The position numbers and the translations under genes are program-made. 64,000 nucleotides of DNA from contig CAXAMN010021001.1 of the NCBI GenBank assembly GCA_963970005.1, positions 298,540 through 362,539 of the forward strand. The letters run 5' to 3'. Below, one piece after another: positions 46,690 to 56,300 of the stretch (its first letter is position 1; each line of letters opens with the position of its first letter). This stretch comes from Durusdinium trenchii. Taxonomy: Eukaryota > Sar > Dinophyceae > Suessiales > Symbiodiniaceae. The notes below the pieces were generated by a model. That model was not told the DNA's origin, did not search any database, and saw nothing but the letters and a program-made list of their open reading frames with translations.

Positions 46690-47588
46690 GAGATAGGTCC
46701 TAGCAGATCGCCTGACCAGCTCACCATGTGCTCGCCCAGACCCAACCAGATTCCTTCGAGCCTGGGCTGCATCAAGGCTTTTCGGTGCCCACTGCAGGAA
46801 TGGAGAAATGTTCACGTTTTATCATTTGTTCATTCACACTCCCTGGAATCATAATGAATCAAAGTGGAGTGAGTGAAAACCCACCTGTTTGCTCTTCTTG
46901 GCTCTTCGGAATTCATGGTCAGATGAACTCAGGGCCACGTCATCCACATCGATTATTCCTGGGAGTATACATCTTCGATTGGTATCACATGGTCACACCG
47001 AAGCTTTCGCCCAACCTTTCACTACAGAAGAAACGCAACGCAGGAATGATGCATGGGCGAAGGAAGACTGGAGAACCTCCAGAAGGAGGCTCCCCGGGTA
47101 TTTGCGGTATTTGCATCCTTCCTTTTATGCTGAGACGAAGAGGTTTCGGCAACTTGGAAAGGTTGGCAGTTGTTGGCAGGTTGTCGAATCTTGAAGACCT
47201 CTCACAAAGCCAAGCTTCTGTCAGTCCCCCTGTCACTATATAGTATGTCTTGGTTGGGTCTTACATGGTGCCATGTACAAAAGTGATCTAAACGAGTAAC
47301 TCCTGACCCCTGAAATGCCCAATCTCCTTCTGAAGTGAAGTTTGAAGGTGAGAAGGTACTTCTGAATAGTAGTTCTTCTTGAGTTTGATGTTGCGCTATG
47401 TTGAGAGAGGACTTCTTACTACCCGTTTGACCATTTGCATCTGTCTCACGGTCTCACGAGGACGTCCTCGTGAGATCTCTACATCTCATCCCATCCAGCT
47501 GAAGCGAACCGATAGGTCAGCTCCGCCATCCGCCGCCAGAGGTGTGGAAGGGGGGAGTGGACGACATGGTGTCACTATGTAATTACTT
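46690..47588. other. no certain gene
   Basis: A frame at 46889-47194 reads an Arg-rich peptide near its end (RRLPGYLRYLHPSFYAETKR), but with little codon bias and no splice support. Confidence 0.3.
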
Positions 47589-47692
47589 ACCAGGCCCTTG
47601 CAAAGAGACCGTCCCGGAGATCTCGGGATGAGAGGTGACTTAGTTCAAGAGGTCGCTTGGAGTCTCCAAAGAGGTCACTTTGGTCCTGGTAT
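47589..47692. repeat. CCAGG-type hairpin, long variant
   Basis: Opens TACCAGGCCCTTGCAAAGAG and closes CAAAGAGGTCACTTTGGTCC then TGGTA. Inner words GAGGTGACTT and GAGGTCGCTTGG are shared between arms. Confidence 0.65.
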
Positions 47693-47782
47693 TTGTTCCC
47701 GTTTGGATCGCACCCATGGACCGATGACAAACCATGGACTCTTTTATATCACAGGATTGTCAACCATGTCAGTTATATCGTG

Positions 47783-47923
47783 CACCCGGCGCGGGGCACC
47801 ACGATGTTCCCCGCTGCACCGGAACCGCCGCTTCGGGCCGAGACGCGCAGGGGGGAAGGGTTCTTTGGGCCCCGAAGCGAGACCGGGAGACGCTTACCGG
47901 TGTCTCTGGTGACCGTGTTTTGA
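47783..47923 (+). CDS. GC-rich exon candidate, unknown
   Basis: One frame reads about 46 codons with strong G/C third positions (TMFPAAPEPPLRAETRRGEG) to TGA at 47921-47923. The neighbouring frame is also open. No family recognised. The last plausible host coding block before the retroelements. Confidence 0.25.
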   Translation, partial: HPARGTTMFPAAPEPPLRAETRRGEGFFGPRSETGRRLPVSLVTVF

Positions 47924-48209
47924 ACATGGGCCTGTTTCTTTCTGCAACCCGTGACCTGTTTGGTGTGCACGTCTTTAGCGGCACTAACTCAAAGTTCCAG
48001 AAAAGAAGCTGTCTCTCAGTAGACCTTGCGCAGCAAGTAGACAATAAGAACCACACAAAGCCAATTAATTTAGTATCTAAGTAGTAGCGAAGTCCAGGAC
48101 AAGCCTGGTGAGAACTTGCTTTTCAATACAAAATCATCACTCTTTCACTCTTTCACGCCGATCTGAAAAGGCGGCTTATTGCGGCCTTGACAGGTGAGTC
48201 AGGGGCAAG

Positions 48210-50114
48210 TCATGACGACTGCCAACAACTGGAAATGGACCTTTGTCGGTCCTCTGGAATGGGTATATCGAACCCAGGATCCCGGCTCGCCGCCGGCAAA
48301 CATGTCAACCCTGCCGCTCGCCGTCGAGTGGCACCTCCAGGTAGGTGGCGTTGGAGCCACTGATCAACTCCGTCCCTCCTCAAGGGAGACCAAGCCACCG
48401 GCATGCATTGACACCAATGGAAAAGCACCGCAGAGTCCGGACGTTGTAAACGGAACGGTCGTGGGGCTGGCGTGTATTGCAGCAATAGCCTCAAAGCTCG
48501 ACTGAACCACTGGACCTGTTTGGTAAACTCATGGCCTCGAAGCCGTTCTAATCCAGGCAAATTCGGATCGCTCCAATGTCTGGTGTCAGAATGGTAAATT
48601 GGACCCACCTTACCAAAGGACAGCTGGTAATCCACATAGAGTTGAGTGGGCGAGACCCAACTGCCCCACACATGTCCAGTGCATATCACTTTCAACCATG
48701 CCCAGAGTCTCCGAGCCTGGAGTCCATGGAGGGATCCGAAGGCACCATGCACTGCTTCCGGAACCCCTGATGGACCCGGTGATGTCACGCACTGGGCCAG
48801 AGGAAGACGAGCTTCAGGACGATAATTGCCAATGGGAGGGCTGTGCGAGGACTTGCTCAGGCGAATGGATTCCTCGCCAATGGCACAATGAAGCTGGAGG
48901 ATGTAGTCACCAATCTTCTCAACTTCTTGAAGCTGTGTCAAGAGTCTGGTCCACGAGGCCCAAAATTCCGTGGGCCGATCATGGTTGAAGCTTTTGGCAT
49001 ATGTATCAACCAATGTATTGTGCCTCCTTGCCCAGTCCTCGACCGGTCCCATCACATCAGGGCCCACATGCGCAGCCACCTTATGGATAGAAATGGAATG
49101 ATCCCGAGACAGCTCTGTAGCCACCTGCTCCCACAAATCAGCATCATTGGCATTTGGTCGGCCAGCGAAAGGGGCTTCCAACAAAACTTGGACTTGTTTC
49201 ACCACATTGGCACAATCCGACCAGATCCTGGTACGTCGACCTGATCGGTTACCAATCCTTATTGCTGCCAGCACCGCGACGATTTCAGCACGCCCGCTTG
49301 TTTGCCACAAACCATGCAGGGCCCCACCAGCCAAACACTGAGAGTCGTCCTCGTGGTTGTCTGAGTGAGCCTGAATCACAGCCCAAGATGCCAGCCGTAG
49401 CCGAGGATATGTTGGAAACAAGCAGCTACCATCTGTAAACAAGTTCAAGATGCCACCAGGAGCTGGCGGGTCTAACCTGTGCGATACATTTGGAATCTCA
49501 TGCAACAATCGCAGGAACGGGAAGTATTCAACAGGTGCAGGGAGCCAACAATGCCAGCGTGTGCACTCCGGCAACTGATCAACCTGTGCAGGTCGGAGGG
49601 GTTCTAACTGTGCACGAACATGCTGAAAAGCGGGGCACCGCCAGACACGATGGTCAATGCTATCCAATGCTCCACAATGAAGACAATGAGCGTCCCCCGT
49701 CGGCGTAGAGTATTTGAGACCATCTTGGGTGAAGAAGGTGCCATCATGAGCCACTCTCAAAAGGCCTTTCTGGGCATCTGTAAGTGCCAGATGTTGACCC
49801 AGGGACAACTGAACATCCACTGCTTCCATCCCAGCAAACCCTCGCCTGGTCTGGCATAGTGTCCCCACCATATGTTGCCACGCCAACACCAACCGGAACT
49901 CGAGCTCTCGGAGGGAAACTCTCCATAAGCTGAATCGCCCAATGCGGTCAAGCAATAAGCCGGATGCCACATCCCAACTCCAGTGTATTCTCATGCAACC
50001 CATGAATAGAACCCACAATGGTCCAGGTGGGAAGCGACCCTCTTGATGTGTCAAGATCCAGTGCAAGTCGATTTGGACCTCTTGCTCATTCTGCAGCCTC
50101 CTGAAATCCAACAA
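48210..50114 (-). CDS. LINE ORF2, C-terminal part: zinc knuckle and RNase H
   Basis: 634 codons, separated from the reverse transcriptase only by a frameshift. A CLHCG ... HRVWRC cluster (about residues 144-160) is a CCHC zinc knuckle of the type found after LINE reverse transcriptases. The RNase H domain follows: LFTDGS (Asp228), GRAEIVAVLAAI (Glu277), WSDCANVV (Asp300), then HKVAAHVG and NTLVDTYAK (Asp370). The catalytic acids of type I RNase H are all there, so the enzyme would degrade the RNA strand of the hybrid after target-primed synthesis. The apparent start is not a real start: the frame continues upstream through an AT-rich join into reverse transcriptase. Ends at TGA 48210-48212. 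Confidence 0.93.
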   Translation of the reverse strand: MLDFRRLQNEQEVQIDLHWILTHQEGRFPPGPLWVLFMGCMRIHWSWDVASGLLLDRIGRFSLWRVSLRELEFRLVLAWQHMVGTLCQTRRGFAGMEAVDVQLSLGQHLALTDAQKGLLRVAHDGTFFTQDGLKYSTPTGDAHCLHCGALDSIDHRVWRCPAFQHVRAQLEPLRPAQVDQLPECTRWHCWLPAPVEYFPFLRLLHEIPNVSHRLDPPAPGGILNLFTDGSCLFPTYPRLRLASWAVIQAHSDNHEDDSQCLAGGALHGLWQTSGRAEIVAVLAAIRIGNRSGRRTRIWSDCANVVKQVQVLLEAPFAGRPNANDADLWEQVATELSRDHSISIHKVAAHVGPDVMGPVEDWARRHNTLVDTYAKSFNHDRPTEFWASWTRLLTQLQEVEKIGDYILQLHCAIGEESIRLSKSSHSPPIGNYRPEARLPLAQCVTSPGPSGVPEAVHGAFGSLHGLQARRLWAWLKVICTGHVWGSWVSPTQLYVDYQLSFGKVGPIYHSDTRHWSDPNLPGLERLRGHEFTKQVQWFSRALRLLLQYTPAPRPFRLQRPDSAVLFHWCQCMPVAWSPLRRDGVDQWLQRHLPGGATRRRAAGLTCLPAASRDPGFDIPIPEDRQRSISSCWQSS

Positions 50115-53100
50115 AGTATGCCAGAATGCAAAAAACTCAGGATCATTAATGGGATGAAAAAAAGTGCGTTGGTACCCGGCTTATCCAAATGGAGCCCTCT
50201 CACCGCTCCCGCCCTCAGAGAAGCAAACTGTTGTTCAGTAATCCGTACTGAAGCACACGCATGCAATGCTCGAGGCCAGGCGGCTGTACGCACCGCTCGC
50301 AATTTTTGGAAAAAGGGGGCACACGAAAGCCGCAGCCTACCCCACAATGGAGTTAAAGCTTCGAACCGCACTGCCTGTAATCCAGTGGTGTGTCTTCTCC
50401 CATAAAAAACACAACCTCCCAGATCTTTGGCCCAATGTTGCAATGGCAAGTCCAACTCACGCAACCGTTGCCTATGACACCCCTGAGTCGCCCATACATA
50501 TGTTTTCTGCCAGTCAACTTCCAACTGCAAAATGTCAGCAAACTCTCGAAATTGATGAAGAGCAACCTGCAAGTCCCGAGGATGGGAAGCTGTTATTTCC
50601 CAATTGTCAACGTAGGAGATTGGCACGCTATCTGGAGCATTGGCCTGCATCCATCTGTCAAATCCAATAGCAATTGCTGCCATCGCCACACAAGACAAAG
50701 GATCTCCCTCGGGGAACCCATTACACCCTAGGACCGGAGGTCCGACTGAACCACGGACCCGAAAATGTCGTTGAAGGGGAATCACCGCACCAGCCCAGGC
50801 ACGTATCAAGCCATTTGCGAGGCCCAATGCATGACACATCATCCATGTTGGAGTCCTAGGCAGAACGTTGAACGCTTTGACCAGGTCAGCAACGACCCCC
50901 ACCATGGGTTTATCATAGATCTGTGCTTGTTCCAACTTTCTTTGCAAGGAAAACCAGACCCGACCCGCGGTTTTTCCAGGCAAATTGCCAACAACATTGG
51001 GACCTGCAATCTTTCCCAAATGGCAAAGGGCTTGGCGAGCTCGGATCGTGCTCCAAACTCGATATACCATGGACAAAACAGTGATGGGTCTGAATTGTTG
51101 CACTTTGCTTGCCCCAGGTATCTTTGCCAACGCAGTAATGATCCCAACCAACGCTTGTCGAGGCCAAGACCCACTTCGCTCAGCATGATGGCACAGGTCA
51201 AGCAACTCTTGAGTCAAACCATCTGGAAGCTGTAATAGATCAAGTCGACTGACTCCATCTGGACCAGTGGCCGAGTGTTTCTTCTTTGTTTGAACTGCCC
51301 TGCGCCATTGTGGCAATGTGATAGCGTCCAAGTGCATGGGATGACCCGAAAGCAGAGGAAGAATCTCAGACTGGACCCGCAGCCATCGATCAGGCAGATT
51401 GTCAGAGTTTCTGTGCCACCATTTTTCCCATTCGTTGCCAAATGCTCGAAACAGTGAAGGAAGGTCACCCGTGGCAGTTTCTTGTCTGACAAACGTGCCA
51501 GGCACAACCCCCGACACGTCATCAACCCAGAGTTTGTCCGGGGTCGCATGAATCAGGGTGCGAGATCTGCCAGCCACTACCACTGACGACTCCGCTTGGA
51601 ATGCAGTCTCTGTTCGCAGGACCACGGCAGATTCCTCATGATCAACTGCCTCCACTTCGCATGAAACTGTCTGTATCAACACCTCCACTGAAGCGGCCTT
51701 CTCATCTTTGATGTCCCGAAAAATGAGGCTAGGATCTTCCAAGCGACGTTGGTGTGCCCGTCGAACTCTAGTCCATTTCAGCTGATGTTCCAGACTACGA
51801 ACCTTGCTACGAAAGCAATCAAAGAGGGCATACGCCAGATCATACAATGGAGGGACCAATGGAATGCAGTCAGGAGCCCCTTCCAAGCCAACGCCATGCA
51901 ATGCCCACCAATGTGCAAATCCCGGTCCAAAACCAGGAGCATGTCGGATCGCCCGCCAAAGCTCGCTTTGCTGTTGAACTTGGGAAATGGTCATCGACTC
52001 CCGGTCTAGTAACCTATAATAGGCCTGAAGCCTCCTCAACTGACGAAACCACTGAGCGTGTAGACGGGACGGACCAAAGAAATCCGGAAGTTCATCCCCT
52101 GGTCGGCCCTTGCGAACCAGTGGAACTTGAGTCGAACGCACTTGCACCTGTGTGGTACTTGCACGGCCTCCATGTGCTCTGCAAAAAGGGCCCAATTGAG
52201 CCACCTCAGTCTGTCCTCTCAGGTCACATTCGAACTGGCGAAAAATGCCCTGATACCAAGCCGAGGGGTCATCCCGATCAAAAGAGTATCCCCCATCAGT
52301 TGCAAATGGTTTACTCCCCAAGTCTGATTGCCACGAGGGCTTCTGCGGCATGCGCCAAAAGGACCTTGGAATCTGACTTCTCAGGCCAGTAAATACTCCA
52401 ATTAGGACTGCATGATCAGCGAAGAAATCAGGCAGCACTGTAATGTCCACCAAACAATGTTGCAGCTCAGGAGATAAGTACAACAAATCCGGTTGTGTTC
52501 TGGCCTTGCATGTCTTCTGAACTTCATGTCCCCATCGGGCTGCTGCCACCTCTTGAAGTTCCCGGAATCCTAAGGCTCGAAGGTGCTGCAAACAAGGGAG
52601 CTCGTCTTCAGAGGCATTAAAATCCCCCATAATGAAACGAGGTCCAGTTGCCTCCAATGCAATACGCTGGATAGCATAGTCAGTCAACTGGGCAGTCAAC
52701 GCCTTGGGTGCAGTACCATTCACTTGTGAAGCATAGCCATAAACAATGCCTCCCTGAACCCAAACATCCTCCACGCAGAAACCTGCCACTTGAAGTCTTG
52801 CCGTGTTCCACACTTCAGCAGGAAAATTATGCGGCAGAGCACGTCCTGGGTGACTGGTCAAAAACCCAACTCCTTCATGTTTGCCCACCATCTGAGAATG
52901 AGCACGAAGTTGAGCCGGGCAACCATGGATAAAATTGGTAAAAGGTGAACTTGCAAACTTCAAACTTCGTCGAACTTTCTGAATTCCCTGTTGAGACAGA
53001 TGTGTTTCTGTCACCCCAAAAATGCCATGGCCCATCTCGTTCAAAAGCAATTCCTTGCCTTGCAAACCAGTTGGGTTCATCAAGCCAAGCTGCCACCGGC

Positions 53101-53335
53101 ACTGAACTGGACCCGGATGGGATGCTTCCCCAACCCTGCACACCATCAAAGCCAACCACCAAAGATGTCGTGAAAGCAGCAAACATGGCAAACCCTGAGA
53201 CCTCTGTCGATCTCGGCCCCCACTCTGGATCGAGGAAGCCAACAACTTCGCACACCCCTGCCAAGCTAAAAGCAACCACATCCAAAGGAACCCCAAAAGA
53301 TGTAACATCTGTACACAAAAATGCCAGCCACTCAA
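50051..53335 (-). CDS. LINE ORF2: APE endonuclease and reverse transcriptase
   Basis: 1094 codons from a TTG. The first ATG is codon 10 (53308), a likelier start. RVGEASHPGP (residues 67-76) is a leader typical of dinoflagellate LINEs. The APE-type endonuclease spans about 80-320, with TETHL (Glu110), IMGDFN (Asp238, Asn240), PDLLYL and FADH (His308). Reverse transcriptase spans about 685-1000: SATGPDGVS, FRPITVLS, ADLVKAF (Asp817), GFPEGDPLS and SYVDN (908-911). The usual YxDD catalytic box therefore has Asn in place of the second Asp. Together these would nick the target and copy element RNA. The frame shifts at a T run near 50160, so zinc knuckle and RNase H continue in the next frame. A TGA two codons upstream of the TTG separates it from ORF1 in the same frame. 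Confidence 0.95.
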   Translation of the reverse strand: MSGWHFCVQMLHLLGFLWMWLLLAWQGCAKLLASSIQSGGRDRQRSQGLPCLLLSRHLWWLALMVCRVGEASHPGPVQCRWQLGLMNPTGLQGKELLLNEMGHGIFGVTETHLSQQGIQKVRRSLKFASSPFTNFIHGCPAQLRAHSQMVGKHEGVGFLTSHPGRALPHNFPAEVWNTARLQVAGFCVEDVWVQGGIVYGYASQVNGTAPKALTAQLTDYAIQRIALEATGPRFIMGDFNASEDELPCLQHLRALGFRELQEVAAARWGHEVQKTCKARTQPDLLYLSPELQHCLVDITVLPDFFADHAVLIGVFTGLRSQIPRSFWRMPQKPSWQSDLGSKPFATDGGYSFDRDDPSAWYQGIFRQFECDLRGQTEVAQLGPFCRAHGGRASTTQVQVRSTQVPLVRKGRPGDELPDFFGPSRLHAQWFRQLRRLQAYYRLLDRESMTISQVQQQSELWRAIRHAPGFGPGFAHWWALHGVGLEGAPDCIPLVPPLYDLAYALFDCFRSKVRSLEHQLKWTRVRRAHQRRLEDPSLIFRDIKDEKAASVEVLIQTVSCEVEAVDHEESAVVLRTETAFQAESSVVVAGRSRTLIHATPDKLWVDDVSGVVPGTFVRQETATGDLPSLFRAFGNEWEKWWHRNSDNLPDRWLRVQSEILPLLSGHPMHLDAITLPQWRRAVQTKKKHSATGPDGVSRLDLLQLPDGLTQELLDLCHHAERSGSWPRQALVGIITALAKIPGASKVQQFRPITVLSMVYRVWSTIRARQALCHLGKIAGPNVVGNLPGKTAGRVWFSLQRKLEQAQIYDKPMVGVVADLVKAFNVLPRTPTWMMCHALGLANGLIRAWAGAVIPLQRHFRVRGSVGPPVLGCNGFPEGDPLSCVAMAAIAIGFDRWMQANAPDSVPISYVDNWEITASHPRDLQVALHQFREFADILQLEVDWQKTYVWATQGCHRQRLRELDLPLQHWAKDLGGCVFYGRRHTTGLQAVRFEALTPLWGRLRLSCAPFFQKLRAVRTAAWPRALHACASVRITEQQFASLRAGAVRGLHLDKPGTNALFFIPLMILSFLHSGILCWISGGCRMSKRSKSTCTGS

Positions 53336-53338
53336 GAG

Positions 53339-56300
53339 TCAGTCTGTTCTGGCCCGCTTGTTGAGGAGCTGTTCAATTTGGTTCATCTGCTGGTCGAACA
53401 TTGCCTTTAGTTCACTCTTCTGTTCATCCACCTTGGAGTTGATGGATGCCAACTGTTTGGTAGTAGCTGCAGCCTGCTTGGCCGTCGATGCCTGAAGCTG
53501 CTCCTGCGCTGTCGACAAGACTTCAATCTTCTTTTCCAATGCACTGATCCGTGCTTCTGTGTGGTTTGCTGTCATGTCAACATCCACCCCAGGTGCAGTG
53601 GAAACTGGTGAGGGAATCTTTGCCAAGACCTCCGACTTGACATGCTGCACCAACTGTGACACATTCACCTGTGATGAAGCCGATGATGATGGTTGGAATC
53701 GGGCCCAAGGGTCATTGCTTTGCAAGATGTCTTTTGCTTCAGAGGAAGACTTCGAAACCGGCTGGAACTTGGCAATAGTGCCCTTTGCTGCAACCACCGA
53801 TGGTACATGGCGAGCTTGAGTCGGCTCGGAAGTGACCGAAGTGATAATCGCCTCAGAAGACCGAAAATGCAGGACGGTATTCGGTAGCTCCTCAGTGGAT
53901 TGGACAGACCAATGCAATCCTTGTACCGAGAATCCAGACTGCACTACCTGAATTGGCCGAGCACTCCACCCAAACTCTTTGAGGGCCTTAGCCAAAGCCT
54001 GCCTCTGGGTTCCATATGGGATAGGTCCAATCTGAAACAGCTTGCGTCCCTGAGCAGAAACGAAAACCTCATCTGGTCGAATGAGCTTCGCCACCTTCTC
54101 TGCGGAAACCGTCTGTACCCTGAGGCCTACTCGATCTCCCGAACGGGCCAACCCCATCACCTCCGGAATCTGTTTGCTCAGGACTGTCGCCTGGTCTCTC
54201 TTCTGCTTGGGAAGCCAAACCACCTGGAATTCAGCACTGGCCTCTCGGATATCCTCCTCACGAGGTTCAGCATAAATGCCTTGAATGCCCGAGGCCTGAA
54301 TCACCACCTCCAGCAGTTTCTTCGGGAGCCTGGCCATAACCGAAAAAATTTCAGCATCTCGAGGTCGAGCTGGCCGAACTGTAGATGTGAGGAAACTCCG
54401 AGACCACACATCCAACAGGGGAGATGGCACCGCCTCTGCTTTACTATGCCATTTTGCACAACCACACTTATCCTGTGTGCAGAGCTGCAAAGGGGGAAAT
54501 GCATCCTGAAGATGCCGGATAGGTCGATCCACTACAGCGGTCCACTCGGTCGGATGCTCATCCCTGTACAACGCAAATCGAATGACACATGTCTGTAAGA
54601 TGTCAAGGCTCATGCAGTTATCCGGCTTATACTTCTGGACTGGACGGTCTCCAATCTGGACCAACACTGCATTGACTAGTAATGGCTCCATCCCTCCCAG
54701 CCGTTTAGCGGGGAAGCGCACCTCTGTCACCCTCGGGGCACAAAGCTCCGGACGTGGCTCACCCAAGGCCAACAATCCCAAGGCCTTCTTGGAGATCGGT
54801 TGTTGAAGACTCAGGTATGGCCTACATTGCTCAGGCAAGCAAAGGGCGACTCCCGTGGCGTCGGCCCCCAACGTAGTGATGGAAATGGTCTTGAGAGCCT
54901 CTGTGGATCCATCCTGATTGACTCCAACGAATGTTTGGTCGGCAACAAAAATCTGGTCAGGCCTAACTGTAACAGGAGGGAGTGTCTTGACCGCCTGGAA
55001 AGACGCCTTTGTCTTCTTGGCCTTGGCACGATTGCCCACCTCTTGTCCAGAAGCTGCTTTCACCCGGATCTGTTCCTCCAGTTCATGTTGCAAAATCCAT
55101 CTCATAGGAGGGGTGCACTGGTTCCCAAGCACTTTCAACTGGCTCCACGGAAACGGAGATCTCATTGCTTGTTGCAGTTTTGATTGGCCAATCCTCTCCA
55201 TGGCTGTAGCAGTTCTCTGAATGGCATCCGATTTAGACACTCCTCTAGAGACTAGAAGCTCTTGAACTTGGTCTGTCAACTGGCCAGTCTGAGTTCCAGC
55301 TCCTCGAAGAACGGCATCTTGACAAGTGCCATCATCCCGAATGTGCTGCACGAAGGCCCAATGCCTAGTAGAGGAAATGTGTTCTAACAGCCTGGGAGTC
55401 GGTGCCATGCAGTGGTTCAGGGCAAAATGCAGTTGAGCAATCGCATCCGGTCCACAACTCTGCAAATTGGTCGCCCCACGGAGGTATTTGGTGACAGTGA
55501 ATGTGTCAGCCCCTACCAATTTGACCAACCGAGGGAAAACGGAATCCAGCGTGGCAAAATGAGTCGAATCAGTATCCCAAACTGAAAAATGAACATGATC
55601 ACCATCTGCCACCCCCAGCAATGGGAGCCAATGCCCCGCAACGAATGGAACACACAGCAACCACCCATTGACTCGGAAGAATGGGCCCTCACTTGTCAAG
55701 AACAAAGCCGTGTCGTGTACCATGTGGCTGGCCAGAACTAATGGGTCCACCCATGCCACAAAGGAATCTGCATCCTTGGCCAGCTGTTCCAAATGCCAAG
55801 CAATCTCATCGTCTCCCCATGGATTGCCAGGGTCTTCAATTTCTGCAAGCTTCTCCTCCAAAATTGGCCCTTTGCTTCTGAGGGTCACTACATCCTGAGG
55901 ACTCATGATACATGGCGTGACCTGATCCAAAAGAATCCGGGCTGGAAGAACGACTTTCTTCTCCCCCTCGCCTTCACTGATGTCGAGCTTCAACCATGTG
56001 GTCTTCGTGATCTTGTCATGCAGTGTAGCCGGTCGGCCAATGGCATCAATGCAAAAGAATTTCGTCCCAGCTGGAAAGAATGCCATCTCTGCTTGAACCC
56101 AATGCCAAATCTGGCATCCCTCACGAAACGAAATCTGCTGCTCCACTCCATCAATCACCCCTGTAAAACTGCCAACTTGTGAACCCTGGGAAGGTGCAGT
56201 GTTGACTTCCACAGGATACGGAGTCTCTCCCACCGGGGCCAGACTAGCTGTTGACACATTGTCAGCGAACTTGAAGAAACCACCTTGTTCTGCCTCTGCC

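Noticed and set aside
46331-46775. Poly-His, poly-Met and poly-Asp proteins
   Set aside because: Produced by the (ATC)n repeat and cross the N gap.
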